A stretch of 64,000 nt of DNA from Prevotellaceae bacterium (GTDB lineage: Bacteria > Bacteroidota > Bacteroidia > Bacteroidales > Muribaculaceae): assembly GCA_021772015.1 (NCBI GenBank), contig JAETNS010000003.1:156517-220516 (forward strand), given 5' to 3'. The notes beneath the pieces are model-generated. The model saw only the letters and a list, made by a program, of their open reading frames with translations. It did not search any database and had not been told where the DNA came from. Shown piece after piece: positions 30,901 to 38,356 of this stretch. Within the stretch, counting starts at the first letter, position 1, and the number at the start of each line of letters is the position of its first letter. The position numbers and the translations under genes are program-made.

Positions 30901-31748
30901 CGGCTTCGCCGAGCACATTGCCCCACTTCATGCGGCGTGGATCATTCGTTACCCGTTACCGACAAGACACGTTCACCAGCACGGCTGAGATCGAGACCAA
31001 TCGTATCACCGTCGATTATTTCCCCTCTTATGGCGACAAGCCAGACCAAGGAATGTTTTATGATGATGATCACATCAGCTCAACGTCGATCAAGGACGGG
31101 AATTATGTAGTGACCAATTTCACGGCCGGCAAAAGCCTAAGCGGAGAGATGAGCATCAGTATCGAGCGTGAAGGAAACGGTTGGGACAATATCTACGATG
31201 GAGAACCGCAGGACATACTCTTATGCATCCACGACTATCGTGACGGCGTTTCCAGCCCAAGGCTCATATCCCCCAGTGACATCCACCGGGCCGAGGTTTC
31301 GCTGGGGAGCTACAGCGCGGACGGATTCCAGCAGCTGGCGTCGTTGGATGAGGTCAAGGCCGAGGACAATATTCCGAGCTATGCCAAGGTCGGAGACAAA
31401 TTGTATGTCAGGCTACCGAGAATCTCGCCCACTGGCAATTATACGATGATAATAGATAATGATGTCATACTTAGCCAGCTTGAGAAGCCATATCAACAAC
31501 AGGCAATGACATTGGCCTATTCCGGCAATGTTATAACTTATTACGTACCGGAGGGAACGAGCGATCTGTCATTGAGTATACATGATGTCACCGGCGCATT
31601 GACGGCGTTCTATGATAGTCTGCCTTCAAACGGAACTGCCGTCCAGGTCGAAACCGAATTGTTGCCCGGATTGTACGTGGCAACTCTCTCCGGACGCGAC
31701 AAATCGGGTAAGCCGATTCACAAGATCATAAAGATGATTGCCGGATAA
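27915..31748 (+). CDS. GH31 alpha-glucosidase with N-terminal starch-binding modules
   Basis: Predicted retaining alpha-glucosidase for the products of dextranase. An upstream TTG (27873) is in frame, but the ATG at 27915 begins a signal peptide (MIKFISRYVVVMAVMLVTHI), giving 1277 residues. Domains: CBM26-like module about 24-110 (YRVYYDNSSTQWTQPKVYYW), a second similar stretch about 140-215, a DUF4961-like region about 236-365, the GH31 N-terminal sandwich about 370-580, the barrel about 590-930, and a C-terminal sandwich. The nucleophile is Asp754 in GWWLDLGEPE and the acid/base Asp822 in PWTGDISRSW. The tail (LSLSIHDVTGAL ... LLPGLYVATLSG) is T9SS-like, so it may act outside the periplasm. 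It is unusually large and modular for GH31. A perfect terminator follows. Confidence 0.93.
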   Translation: MIKFISRYVVVMAVMLVTHIPSLAYRVYYDNSSTQWTQPKVYYWNPSGGFEDPAWPGKDMIAYTGRPELVNIWYYDVNDETKGVIFTDGKGNQSKDYMGDKTKFADQVFGYAEKNSTTDVDDVIYGNIDDYDQSGELTDYKIYFHNKDSWDNVNVKIIGYGEIGGEMESFLNSSVHDFSFTAPERVSLTCYFYLESNGQEVNPTARFSVVNGHVYTTSGDKGDYSSYDVTNTLPEKEFWFDPATPSQLQKVTLYFNKTYVADSKLKDTDDIYLYAGLVEKDTNDSQWFGVPNWGNPGEKFKMERDADRPNLYSLSFEPSLAQWFGAADDQVFTKLGFIFRNADGSVKQHSADQFLNLRQIADPTEGLGACSGYTIADGSVLFSAEKGTLKLTPVSEQVVKVFTLPSGASVTTERRSISVSEESFTNPDFNIEENDLEYVVVIDGGLKVHVEKAASKVSFHDRYDNLYLAELSGLSNRVGNIKATFQGMEDEAFYGGGYNGNRTNWEGATMIMNNTQTGNWGQGTSHPHNICIPFYVSTKGYGLYFDDHYRNASIIPTATGSCYTSKSKNPIAYYFIGGGDMTDGHGSMRKAVENYTRLTGLQELPPYWALGYITSKFSFESRNEAEETIRKTKDINIPIDAIVFDIHWQGGTQKMGRIDWDTDRYNAPTEMISNFRNQNVHSIVITEPFFTSNSGNYEYMKSHGFFSDDHVEGMGWLNSEHVGLLDVTNPDAVNWFKDLYKKRTLEGIDGWWLDLGEPEKHDPESQYQEGDINQVHNEYGNLWCEFVLDALKECRPDMRHMLMPRAGTSGMQRFNTFPWTGDISRSWNGLKAQVPALVSGAMSGVSYLGSDIGGFSTNGGSNPQLYRRWVQLGVFYPAMRTHSTHVPEVWQDVYREVRDDVRDAINLRYAYLPYTYTQSYTYSRFGTPIARPANFDDADKSVLANCIDAYYWGPDVFVAPVLSENDSRTITFPEGEWLDMNDFTTIYPGHVSMTYSASPSTLPHFMRRGSFVTRYRQDTFTSTAEIETNRITVDYFPSYGDKPDQGMFYDDDHISSTSIKDGNYVVTNFTAGKSLSGEMSISIEREGNGWDNIYDGEPQDILLCIHDYRDGVSSPRLISPSDIHRAEVSLGSYSADGFQQLASLDEVKAEDNIPSYAKVGDKLYVRLPRISPTGNYTMIIDNDVILSQLEKPYQQQAMTLAYSGNVITYYVPEGTSDLSLSIHDVTGALTAFYDSLPSNGTAVQVETELLPGLYVATLSGRDKSGKPIHKIIKMIAG

Positions 31749-31777
31749 GGCTGTCGATCAAAGGCGTTACAGCGTGT

Positions 31778-31813
31778 AATCCCCGGAATTTGCCGATTCC
31801 GGGGATTTTTTTT
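31778..31813 (+). terminator. Intrinsic terminator after GH31
   Basis: A perfect 12-bp stem, AATCCCCGGAAT / ATTCCGGGGATT (31778-31789 and 31796-31807), has a 6-base loop and runs into T residues up to 31813. It ends the PUL. Confidence 0.93.
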
Positions 31814-31820
31814 AATTTTG
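31789..31820 (+). promoter_or_regulatory. trkA promoter overlapping the GH31 terminator
   Basis: TTTG at 31789-31792 and TAATTTTG at 31813-31820 are exactly 20 bases apart, a canonical Bacteroidetes promoter. The -33 box lies at the loop of the terminator hairpin and the -7 box follows its T tract. The start point would be near 31827, with a leader of about 58 bases. Confidence 0.7.
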
Positions 31821-31884
31821 TGTTGACAAAACAACTTGGCAGGCTGACGCGTTGAAACATATCAATCTTCATCCAGAAACATAA

Positions 31885-33219
31885 ATGAGAATCATAATAG
31901 CCGGAGACGGCGAGACCGGGACCCATCTGGCCCGGATGCTGTCGGTTGAGAACCAAGATGTAGTATTGATCGGACACGACAAGGAGCATCTTGCCGAACT
32001 TGAGGCGGTGGACAACTTCATGACTTTTGAGGGAGACCCGATGTCGATCCCCGACCTGTTGAGATGCGGGGTTGACAGCGCCAATATATTCGTGGCCGTG
32101 ACCCCCGATGAGACAGTCAACATAATAGCCTGTGAGATGGCGAAGGGGTGTGGCGCGCGCAGGTGTGTGGCCAGGGTTGACAATCCGGAGTTCGCCACTC
32201 CCAAAGCCGATGAGATATTGAGGCAACACGGGGTCGACCTGACTATTTTCCCGGAAAAACTCGCGGCGGTCGAGGCAAAGGCGTTTATCGAGCATAACTG
32301 GGTCAGCGAGTGGCTGAGGTTTCATCGCGGAGAGCTGTATGTTGTCGGTGTGAGGATGGAAGGCAGTGGCTCTCTTTGCGGTATGTATCTTCGTGATCTT
32401 GACAATAATCCCCGGCTGTTTCATGTGGCTGCGATAAAACGCGGCAATGATATAATCATTCCCGGAGGAGATGACAAGTTGCTCGAAGGTGACACGATTT
32501 ATTTCGCCGTTTTGCCTGCCAACATCGATCTCCTTCCGGGATTGTGTGGAAAACGGGTCGCCAAAGCCCGGAGAATAATGATTACCGGCGGCGGGAGGGT
32601 TACGGAAAACCTTCTGGAATTGCTTGGATCGAAATATGATGTGACAGTAATCGAGCCGGATGCCGGACGATGTCGTAAAGTGGCGGAGAAGTTTCCCAAG
32701 ACAGTGGTGGTAAACGCGTCTGCGAATAATGTCGCGACTCTGAAAGAGGAGGGGATTGACGGATGCGATATCTTCCTCGCCCTCACGGGAAGTTCGGAGA
32801 CAAATATAGTCTCCTGCATGGTTGCCAGGGAGCATGGGGTAAGCAGTACCTTGGCCAGGATAGAGGAATTGCAGTATTTGCCCGAGGCGGAGAGTCTTTC
32901 GATTGACAAAATCGTCAACAAGAAATTGCTTAACGCGGGGAAAGTGTTAAGTGTAGTTCTTGACTCCAACGTCGCCACGACCCGTTGTCTGTCGCTTGAC
33001 AAAGCGGAGGTCACAGAGATGAAAGTTTCCGAAGGCACAAAGATCGTGTCGCAGCAGATTGCCGGACTGTCACTTCCGAAGGGAGTCACGATCGCCGGCT
33101 TGGTCAGGGACGGGGCCGGTCAGCTTGTCGGCGGCCATACGAGGATTCTGCCCGGTGACCATGTAGTTATCTTTTGCCTCTCCGGTTCAATCGGGCGGAT
33201 AGAGAAACTTTTCAAATGA
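31885..33219 (+). CDS. trkA: Trk potassium uptake regulatory subunit
   Basis: Cytoplasmic gating subunit that binds NAD(H) or ATP and controls the TrkH channel. At 444 residues it has the expected two RCK halves. The first starts with the dinucleotide fold IIAGDGETGTHLARML at the N-terminus; the second begins near residue 230 (RIMITGGGRVTENLLELL). Each is followed by an RCK_C domain (VVGVRMEGSGSLCGMYL; VTEMKVSEGTKIV). It is followed after 13 bases by trkH, forming a two-gene operon. Confidence 0.96.
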   Translation: MRIIIAGDGETGTHLARMLSVENQDVVLIGHDKEHLAELEAVDNFMTFEGDPMSIPDLLRCGVDSANIFVAVTPDETVNIIACEMAKGCGARRCVARVDNPEFATPKADEILRQHGVDLTIFPEKLAAVEAKAFIEHNWVSEWLRFHRGELYVVGVRMEGSGSLCGMYLRDLDNNPRLFHVAAIKRGNDIIIPGGDDKLLEGDTIYFAVLPANIDLLPGLCGKRVAKARRIMITGGGRVTENLLELLGSKYDVTVIEPDAGRCRKVAEKFPKTVVVNASANNVATLKEEGIDGCDIFLALTGSSETNIVSCMVAREHGVSSTLARIEELQYLPEAESLSIDKIVNKKLLNAGKVLSVVLDSNVATTRCLSLDKAEVTEMKVSEGTKIVSQQIAGLSLPKGVTIAGLVRDGAGQLVGGHTRILPGDHVVIFCLSGSIGRIEKLFK

Positions 33220-33232
33220 AATGAATTGACAG

Positions 33233-34696
33233 ATGAGCACTTCCGTTAAAGTTGGTTCGATCGTCAAGATTCTCGGACGGCTGTTGCTGATCGAGGCATT
33301 GCTTATGGTTCTGCCTCTTGTTATCTGTCTGTTGTATGGGGAGAATGACTGGCGAGGTTTCGTTGTCGCTATAGCGGCAGCATCAGTGGTGGGAGGACTC
33401 GCCGAGTTTTTGACAAAGGGGGGCTCCAAAGCCATACGCAGCCGCGAAGGCTTCATAATAACCGCCTTGGTCTGGATCGTCTTCGGTTTGTTCGGGATGA
33501 TCCCTTTCATGCTGTCGTCGACTCCGCTATGTTTCACAGACGCGATGTTCGAGGTCATTTCAGGATTCACCACTACCGGCGCGAGCGTGATAACGGATGT
33601 AGAGGCCCAGTCTCACGGAATCCTTTTCTGGCGGGCATTCACCCAATGGATAGGAGGGCTGGGGATCATTTTTTTCATGCTTGCGGTTCTGCCGGAATTC
33701 AACAAGGCCACCGGAATATCCATGTTCAATGCCGAGGCAACCGGCATAACGCAGGGTAAGCTTCATCCACGTATACGACAGACCGCCTTGTCGATATGGG
33801 GTGTGTATGCCACATTGACCTTGGCCTCTATCCTGTTGTTGTGGGCCGGTCCGATGAATCTGTTTGACAGTGTTTGCCAGACATTCGCCGCGATTGCCAC
33901 CGGAGGCTTCTCTACCCGCAATGCGGGGATCTCCTATTGGGATTCAGATTATGTGATGGGGGTTATTATCATTGTGATGTTCGTGGCCGGCATGAATTTC
34001 ATGCTCTTGTATGCCGGCTGGCGGAAAGGTATTAAGGAATTCCTTAGGAACGATGTGTTCAGATTCTTCTCCGTGACAGTCCTGGTTGTCTATCTGTTAT
34101 TCCTCTTGTCAGCCTTGATCCGGGGAGAGGAGCTGTCGGTTGACAACATGTTGTTTTATCCTCTGTTCCATGTGCTTTCGGCCATGACATCAACCGGTTT
34201 CTCAATAAATGGAGCGGAAGGCTGGGGTTCGTTCGCCCTTTTCATGACACTGTTGTTGATGACTTGCGGTGCTTGCAGCGGATCAACATCAGGCGGATTG
34301 AAGATCGACCGTGTCGCTGTCATGTGGCGAAACCTCACCAATGAAATAAAGAAGACGGTATTCCCGAAACGGACATATGTCGTCAGCATCAATGGCAGCG
34401 CTCTTCAAAACAGCCTTGTCTCGCGCATATCGGCATTTGTCTCCTTGTATCTGTTGACAATCGCGATATCCACCGCATTCATAACATTGTTCGGCTACAG
34501 TCTTACTGACTCCCTTTTTATGGTCGTCTCATGCATTGGCTGCAATGGCCTCGGTTATGGAGTGACCGGCGCGGAAGGATCGTTCGCGTTTCTCCCTGCG
34601 GTGGTAAAATGGCTGTTGGTCGGAGTGATGCTCGTGGGCCGTCTGGAGCTGTTCACCTTCCTGGTCTTGCTTCTTCCTTCATTCTGGCGGCGTTGA
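33233..34696 (+). CDS. trkH: Trk potassium uptake membrane subunit
   Basis: Inner-membrane K+ channel protein, 487 residues with many hydrophobic segments. Filter-type P-loop sequences recur as expected for the four-fold pseudo-repeat: SGFTTTGASV, FAAIATGGFSTRN, LSAMTSTGFSING and SCIGCNGLGYGVTG. The loop GACSGSTSGGLKIDR is typical of TrkH. It forms an operon with trkA. No clear terminator is seen in the 71 bases before the next promoter. Confidence 0.96.
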   Translation: MSTSVKVGSIVKILGRLLLIEALLMVLPLVICLLYGENDWRGFVVAIAAASVVGGLAEFLTKGGSKAIRSREGFIITALVWIVFGLFGMIPFMLSSTPLCFTDAMFEVISGFTTTGASVITDVEAQSHGILFWRAFTQWIGGLGIIFFMLAVLPEFNKATGISMFNAEATGITQGKLHPRIRQTALSIWGVYATLTLASILLLWAGPMNLFDSVCQTFAAIATGGFSTRNAGISYWDSDYVMGVIIIVMFVAGMNFMLLYAGWRKGIKEFLRNDVFRFFSVTVLVVYLLFLLSALIRGEELSVDNMLFYPLFHVLSAMTSTGFSINGAEGWGSFALFMTLLLMTCGACSGSTSGGLKIDRVAVMWRNLTNEIKKTVFPKRTYVVSINGSALQNSLVSRISAFVSLYLLTIAISTAFITLFGYSLTDSLFMVVSCIGCNGLGYGVTGAEGSFAFLPAVVKWLLVGVMLVGRLELFTFLVLLLPSFWRR

Positions 34697-34767
34697 CTTC
34701 GATGATCGGATGTTTGTGATCATGATAAGGTTTATTGCACCTATCTGAAATCGACATGAATAAAATA

Positions 34768-34799
34768 TTTGCATAGCCGAAAGCTATTGTTTATCTTTG
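34768..34799 (+). promoter_or_regulatory. Promoter of the DUF262-ATPase cassette
   Basis: TTTG at 34768-34771 and TATCTTTG at 34792-34799, spaced by 20 bases, fit the Bacteroidetes consensus. The start site is near 34806, only about 19 bases before the ATG at 34825. The cassette therefore appears to be transcribed on its own rather than from trkAH. Confidence 0.8.
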
Positions 34800-34824
34800 T
34801 AAATAGAAACAATTTTTTTGCAAA

Positions 34825-36072
34825 ATGCAGACTATCGACATTGACAGGTACAGAGTTGCCGAAGAGACAGATACTGACAATCAGATAGGGATAGAACCGG
34901 AGATTGAAGAGGAAGTTAAGCTGACCGATCCGTTTGATCCCGAAGAGATTTCCATAGACACCAAACCTGTGCCGATGGAGACGCTTTTGCGTCGTCTGTC
35001 TCAAAAGACGATACGACTCAATCCTGATTTCCAGCGTAACGAAGTGTGGGATCTGCAGCGGCGGTCGCAACTCATAGAGTCGTTGATGCTGAAAATTCCC
35101 TTGCCGATGTTTTATGTGGCCGCCGACGAAAAGTCAAACTGGACAGTTGTCGATGGTCTGCAGCGCATCTCAACCTTCCGCGACTTTATCCTCGGGGATG
35201 AATATATGAAAACCGGAGATGTAAAGTTCAAGTATCATGGTTTCAGACTTACCGGCCTTGAGTTTTGGAAGGATTATGAGGGTTGCCGCATGTGTGAGCT
35301 TCCAACACATTTATTCAATAGAATATTGGAAGCGGAGTTTTCCTTTACCGTCATTAATCCCGGAACTCATGAAGAGGTCAAGCGCAATATTTTCAAGCGA
35401 ATAAACACCGGTGGCCTCCGGCTGAGCTTTCAGGAGATCCGCAATGCGCTTTATACGGGCAACGCTACACGGTTATTGAAGGAGCTTGCCGGTTCGGAGG
35501 AATTCAAGGAGGCTACCTGTAACTCGATCCGTCCGCTACGTATGGAGGATCAGGAGCTTGTGTTGCGTTTCGTGGCTTTTTTGGTTCGTCCCTATGACAC
35601 ATACCGCCGCACACAGGCCATCGACACGTGGCTTTCCGACACAATGATAATACTTAATTCGCTCCCAACACTTGAAACCAAGGAATTCAATAAGCTTTCG
35701 GTAGAACGCGGCCTGTCGAGGGAGGATATTCGCGTCCGCGATTTTGACGAGATATCCAGACGGTTCATGATCGCTATGAAACGCGCCACCCGGCTGTTTG
35801 GCCAGCATGCATTCAGAAAGAGCATAGGCAATGATCGCCGTCGACCTATCAACAAATCGTTGTTTGAGACTTGGGGGATAATACTCAGCGGCATTTCGGA
35901 TATAGAGTTTGAGAGATTGCTTAAAAACCGCGAGAGGTTTATGGCTGACTATCGGAATATAATTGATAATGATGCGTTCAGGAAGATCATCTCAAATGAC
36001 AGCATGAAGCATTCATCGGTATCTTCCCGGTTCACGGATTTATCAAATCTGACACACAGATATTCCAGATAA
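34825..36072 (+). CDS. DUF262 (GmrS/ParB-fold) protein of a three-gene cassette
   Basis: 415 residues. After an acidic N-terminus (about 1-50) comes a DUF262 domain with LNPDFQRNEVWDLQRRSQLI (Pro67-Arg71 core) and VVDGLQRISTFRDF (Asp110; the DGxxR motif typical of this ParB/Srx-like fold, which binds or hydrolyses NTP). The rest is helical. DUF262 occurs as GmrS in type IV restriction enzymes and in several defence systems. However, the DUF1524 HNH nuclease half found in GmrSD is not visible here, so cleavage, if any, would rely on this domain or the partners. The next gene starts 15 bases downstream. The region looks more AT-rich than the flanking genes, which suggests transfer. Confidence 0.85.
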   Translation: MQTIDIDRYRVAEETDTDNQIGIEPEIEEEVKLTDPFDPEEISIDTKPVPMETLLRRLSQKTIRLNPDFQRNEVWDLQRRSQLIESLMLKIPLPMFYVAADEKSNWTVVDGLQRISTFRDFILGDEYMKTGDVKFKYHGFRLTGLEFWKDYEGCRMCELPTHLFNRILEAEFSFTVINPGTHEEVKRNIFKRINTGGLRLSFQEIRNALYTGNATRLLKELAGSEEFKEATCNSIRPLRMEDQELVLRFVAFLVRPYDTYRRTQAIDTWLSDTMIILNSLPTLETKEFNKLSVERGLSREDIRVRDFDEISRRFMIAMKRATRLFGQHAFRKSIGNDRRRPINKSLFETWGIILSGISDIEFERLLKNRERFMADYRNIIDNDAFRKIISNDSMKHSSVSSRFTDLSNLTHRYSR

Positions 36073-36087
36073 TATTCATTCTGACCC

Positions 36088-37077
36088 ATGATTACCGATC
36101 TGCATATAAAAGGATTCAAATCAATCGTAGACAAGTCAGTCTCATTGAACAAGCTGACGCTGCTTACAGGCCTGAATAGCAGTGGGAAAAGCAGTGTGAT
36201 ACAGGCATTGAGGATCCTCGACCACCAAGCCCGTGGATTGGAGTCGCCGTTGCTCGAAGGACATGGCTCTGTGGAGGAGTTGCAGAATATCTTTGTCAAG
36301 GAGCCGTTTTCCCTCACAGCTGATTATATAATGGAAGGAGTAGGGAAAAGTGTGAGATTCACCCCCAATTGCTCCAAAGAGATGTCGGCCGGATTTCCAG
36401 AGATCGTTTATGTGTCGGCGGCTCGTTTCGGCCCTCGCACATCAATTCCGATCTTTCAGGACAATCATATAGGGGAAAATGGTGAAAACGTTCTCAAGGT
36501 TATCGATGAATACCAGGATGTGGTGCTTCCCGACTCGCTCCGCCATCCAAAATCAGAAGGAGATTCGTTATACTTCAATCTGCGTGGTTGGTTGTCATCC
36601 ATTTCTCCGGGCGTGAAGTTCAACCATGAGCTGCAACGCAAGACCGATTCGTCGTTTGCGACTTTCAACGGACATCGTTCCACGAATGTCGGTTTCGGCC
36701 TAAGCTACATATTACCGGTGATCGCCGCATTGCTTATCGGATCTGTTAATCCCGGAAGTGTGGTTGTGATAGAGAATCCCGAAGCCCATCTTCATCCCAA
36801 AGGGCAGACCGAGCTTGCGTTTCTGGCTTGTCTGGTCGCCGATAGTGGTTGCCAGGTCATAATTGAAACTCATTCCGACCATTTTTTCGATGGGGTAAGA
36901 GTCTTTACAAAGCGACATCCATACTTTTCGGATCATGTGGCAATTCATTGGCTTGAACTAAACAGCGATGGCTCGACACAGATAAGTTCACCGCTTTTGA
37001 AACCTGACGGCAAGCTGACCTTCTGGCCTAAAGGACTTTTCGATCAGTTTGAGACCAACGCGGAGGAATTGTTATGA
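36088..37077 (+). CDS. ABC/AAA15-type ATPase (SMC/RecF-like) of the cassette
   Basis: 329 residues. The N-terminus ITDLHIKGFKSIVDKSVSLN is the first strand of RecF/SMC-type ATPases. Walker A is GLNSSGKSS (Gly28-Ser36), Walker B is VVVIENPEAHLHP (Glu229), and a switch-like histidine sits in IIETHSDHFF (His262). It lacks a long coiled coil and any TOPRIM motif, so it is not a full OLD nuclease such as GajA. It resembles the compact AAA_15/AAA_21 (DUF3696-like) ATPases that pair with effectors in defence systems. Its stop overlaps the next start (ATGA). It is likely the sensor or motor that controls the third protein. Confidence 0.87.
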   Translation: MITDLHIKGFKSIVDKSVSLNKLTLLTGLNSSGKSSVIQALRILDHQARGLESPLLEGHGSVEELQNIFVKEPFSLTADYIMEGVGKSVRFTPNCSKEMSAGFPEIVYVSAARFGPRTSIPIFQDNHIGENGENVLKVIDEYQDVVLPDSLRHPKSEGDSLYFNLRGWLSSISPGVKFNHELQRKTDSSFATFNGHRSTNVGFGLSYILPVIAALLIGSVNPGSVVVIENPEAHLHPKGQTELAFLACLVADSGCQVIIETHSDHFFDGVRVFTKRHPYFSDHVAIHWLELNSDGSTQISSPLLKPDGKLTFWPKGLFDQFETNAEELL

Positions 37078-38048
37078 CCACATTCTATTTCAATGACGCT
37101 TTGCCCGAAAAGATCAACGATGACATCGACATTCAATTGATGTTTGAGACGCTGATCAGGAATTTTTCACGTTTGCGGCGCAGGGAAGAACTTGAGATAG
37201 AAAATTATATCATTAGCCATAATCCGCCGGCCGAGACAAAAATTGCCTCCACCACTCTTGCCGACCTCATAAAGGGATGTGGTGACAAAGATGTTAAGCG
37301 TTTGGCTTTGATCTTGTTTCAAAAATATCCTGACAGTGTGTTCTATGAGATAGAAGACGTGTACAAAACCGCTGAAGAGATAGATATTGGCTACAGTCTC
37401 GATAATGTTGAGGCATCTCATCTCCGCGTCCCGGCCATGAAAGGCTGGCTGTTATTGTCCATCCCGTTAAATGAGGTCCTGTCGGAAACTGTTGTGACCC
37501 TGAATGGGACTGATGGGGAATATCTTTCGTTGGCAAATTTTCATGGTCGGAATTTCAATAAGATAGCGATGCGCATAATCGATTCGCATTGTGGTGATAA
37601 TCAGGAGGCGATCGAAGCTCTTTCCGGGGAAGAGAAAGTCAGCCGCCGTCTTAAATTGTTGCAAAACTCATTGGAGCATCACAATGTGTTTCTTTCCGAA
37701 GAGTTCAAAGATTCGTTTCGCGAATTAGCCGTTGTGGACCAGGAGTCACTGATGGGTATGGTGTCTGATTATTGGAATGCCGACATTCTTATGCCGGTAC
37801 GGGCCGATGACAATAGGATCAAGAAATGTAAGGGGAAAGGTAACGAGCATCTCTACGAAATGCGAAAGGACACAGGAGTGCGTCTCTATTTTACCGAGCA
37901 TGAGCCTGAATCGATTATTTTCGCCCTGACGCATACCAAAGCGCAGGTTTCCGGCGACAAAGACCGCCAGTCGGCCATCATCAATCGGGCATCTGCCATT
38001 GCCAACAGGGAGGTTGACAAGATTATCCGTGGCGTATTGTGCCGTTGA
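37074..38048 (+). CDS. Unknown cassette protein, C-terminus RelE/HigB-like
   Basis: 324 residues, no family recognised for the first 240. That part is mixed alpha/beta with no signal peptide or membrane segment. Residues about 245-315 read like a RelE/ParE-superfamily toxin: a basic stretch (DNRIKKCKGKGN), then HLYEMRKDTGVRLYF (Leu260 onward), a hydrophobic strand SIIFALTHTKAQ, and a helix with INRASAIANRE. These follow the order of the RelE/HigB pattern: LYElR, then GvRi.Y, a hydrophobic strand with a late H or K, and a final helix. By that reading the protein would be an RNase effector held in check by the ATPase. This is inference from motif order only. It overlaps the ATPase by four bases and ends 72 bases before tRNA-Arg. 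Confidence 0.7.
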   Translation: MTTFYFNDALPEKINDDIDIQLMFETLIRNFSRLRRREELEIENYIISHNPPAETKIASTTLADLIKGCGDKDVKRLALILFQKYPDSVFYEIEDVYKTAEEIDIGYSLDNVEASHLRVPAMKGWLLLSIPLNEVLSETVVTLNGTDGEYLSLANFHGRNFNKIAMRIIDSHCGDNQEAIEALSGEEKVSRRLKLLQNSLEHHNVFLSEEFKDSFRELAVVDQESLMGMVSDYWNADILMPVRADDNRIKKCKGKGNEHLYEMRKDTGVRLYFTEHEPESIIFALTHTKAQVSGDKDRQSAIINRASAIANREVDKIIRGVLCR

Positions 38049-38120
38049 ATAAAGTTCTGTAAATTAAGGCCGTCTAAAGACAAGATAGGAAAAGGAGCCG
38101 CCTTCTGGCAGCCCCTGCAG

Positions 38121-38192
38121 TATTCCCGTAGGGAGTCGAACCCTAATCGTCGGAACCGGAATCCGATATTCTATCCATTGAACTACGGGAAC
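38121..38192 (-). tRNA. tRNA-Arg (anticodon CCG)
   Basis: Read on the minus strand, all arms fold: acceptor GTTCCCG/CGGGAAT (G-T at 1-72), D stem GTTC/GAAT, anticodon stem TCGGA/TCCGA with loop TTCCGGT (anticodon CCG, reading CGG), and T arm TAGGG-TTCGACT-CCCTA. The discriminator is A and CCA is not encoded. Its 3' end faces the DUF262 cassette. Confidence 0.95.
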
Positions 38193-38214
38193 AATGGTCA
38201 GTATTTATACTGTG

Positions 38215-38246
38215 CAAAGGTAGGCATTATTTCTGAAGCTTGCAAA
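38215..38246 (-). promoter_or_regulatory. Promoter of tRNA-Arg
   Basis: On the minus strand, TTTG (38243-38246) and TACCTTTG (38215-38222) are spaced by 20 bases. Transcription would start about 16 bases before the tRNA 5' end. The rest of the 38193-38356 gap shows nothing else. Confidence 0.8.
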
Positions 38247-38356
38247 TAAAAATAAAACGATCAGGTTTTATGTGGCTTATGGATAATTTATGCGAAAGAT
38301 GGAGAATAAAATGCGTAACAGATACGAGAAAATATGTATCGCATGTTGTAGGTCAC

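Noticed and set aside
31726..32835. 369-codon open frame antisense to trkA
   Set aside because: It overlaps an unambiguous TrkA gene and runs through the GH31 terminator; the protein has no recognisable motif.
34825..36072. DUF262 gene as a GmrSD type IV restriction enzyme
   Set aside because: No DUF1524/HNH motif is seen in this protein or as a separate neighbour.
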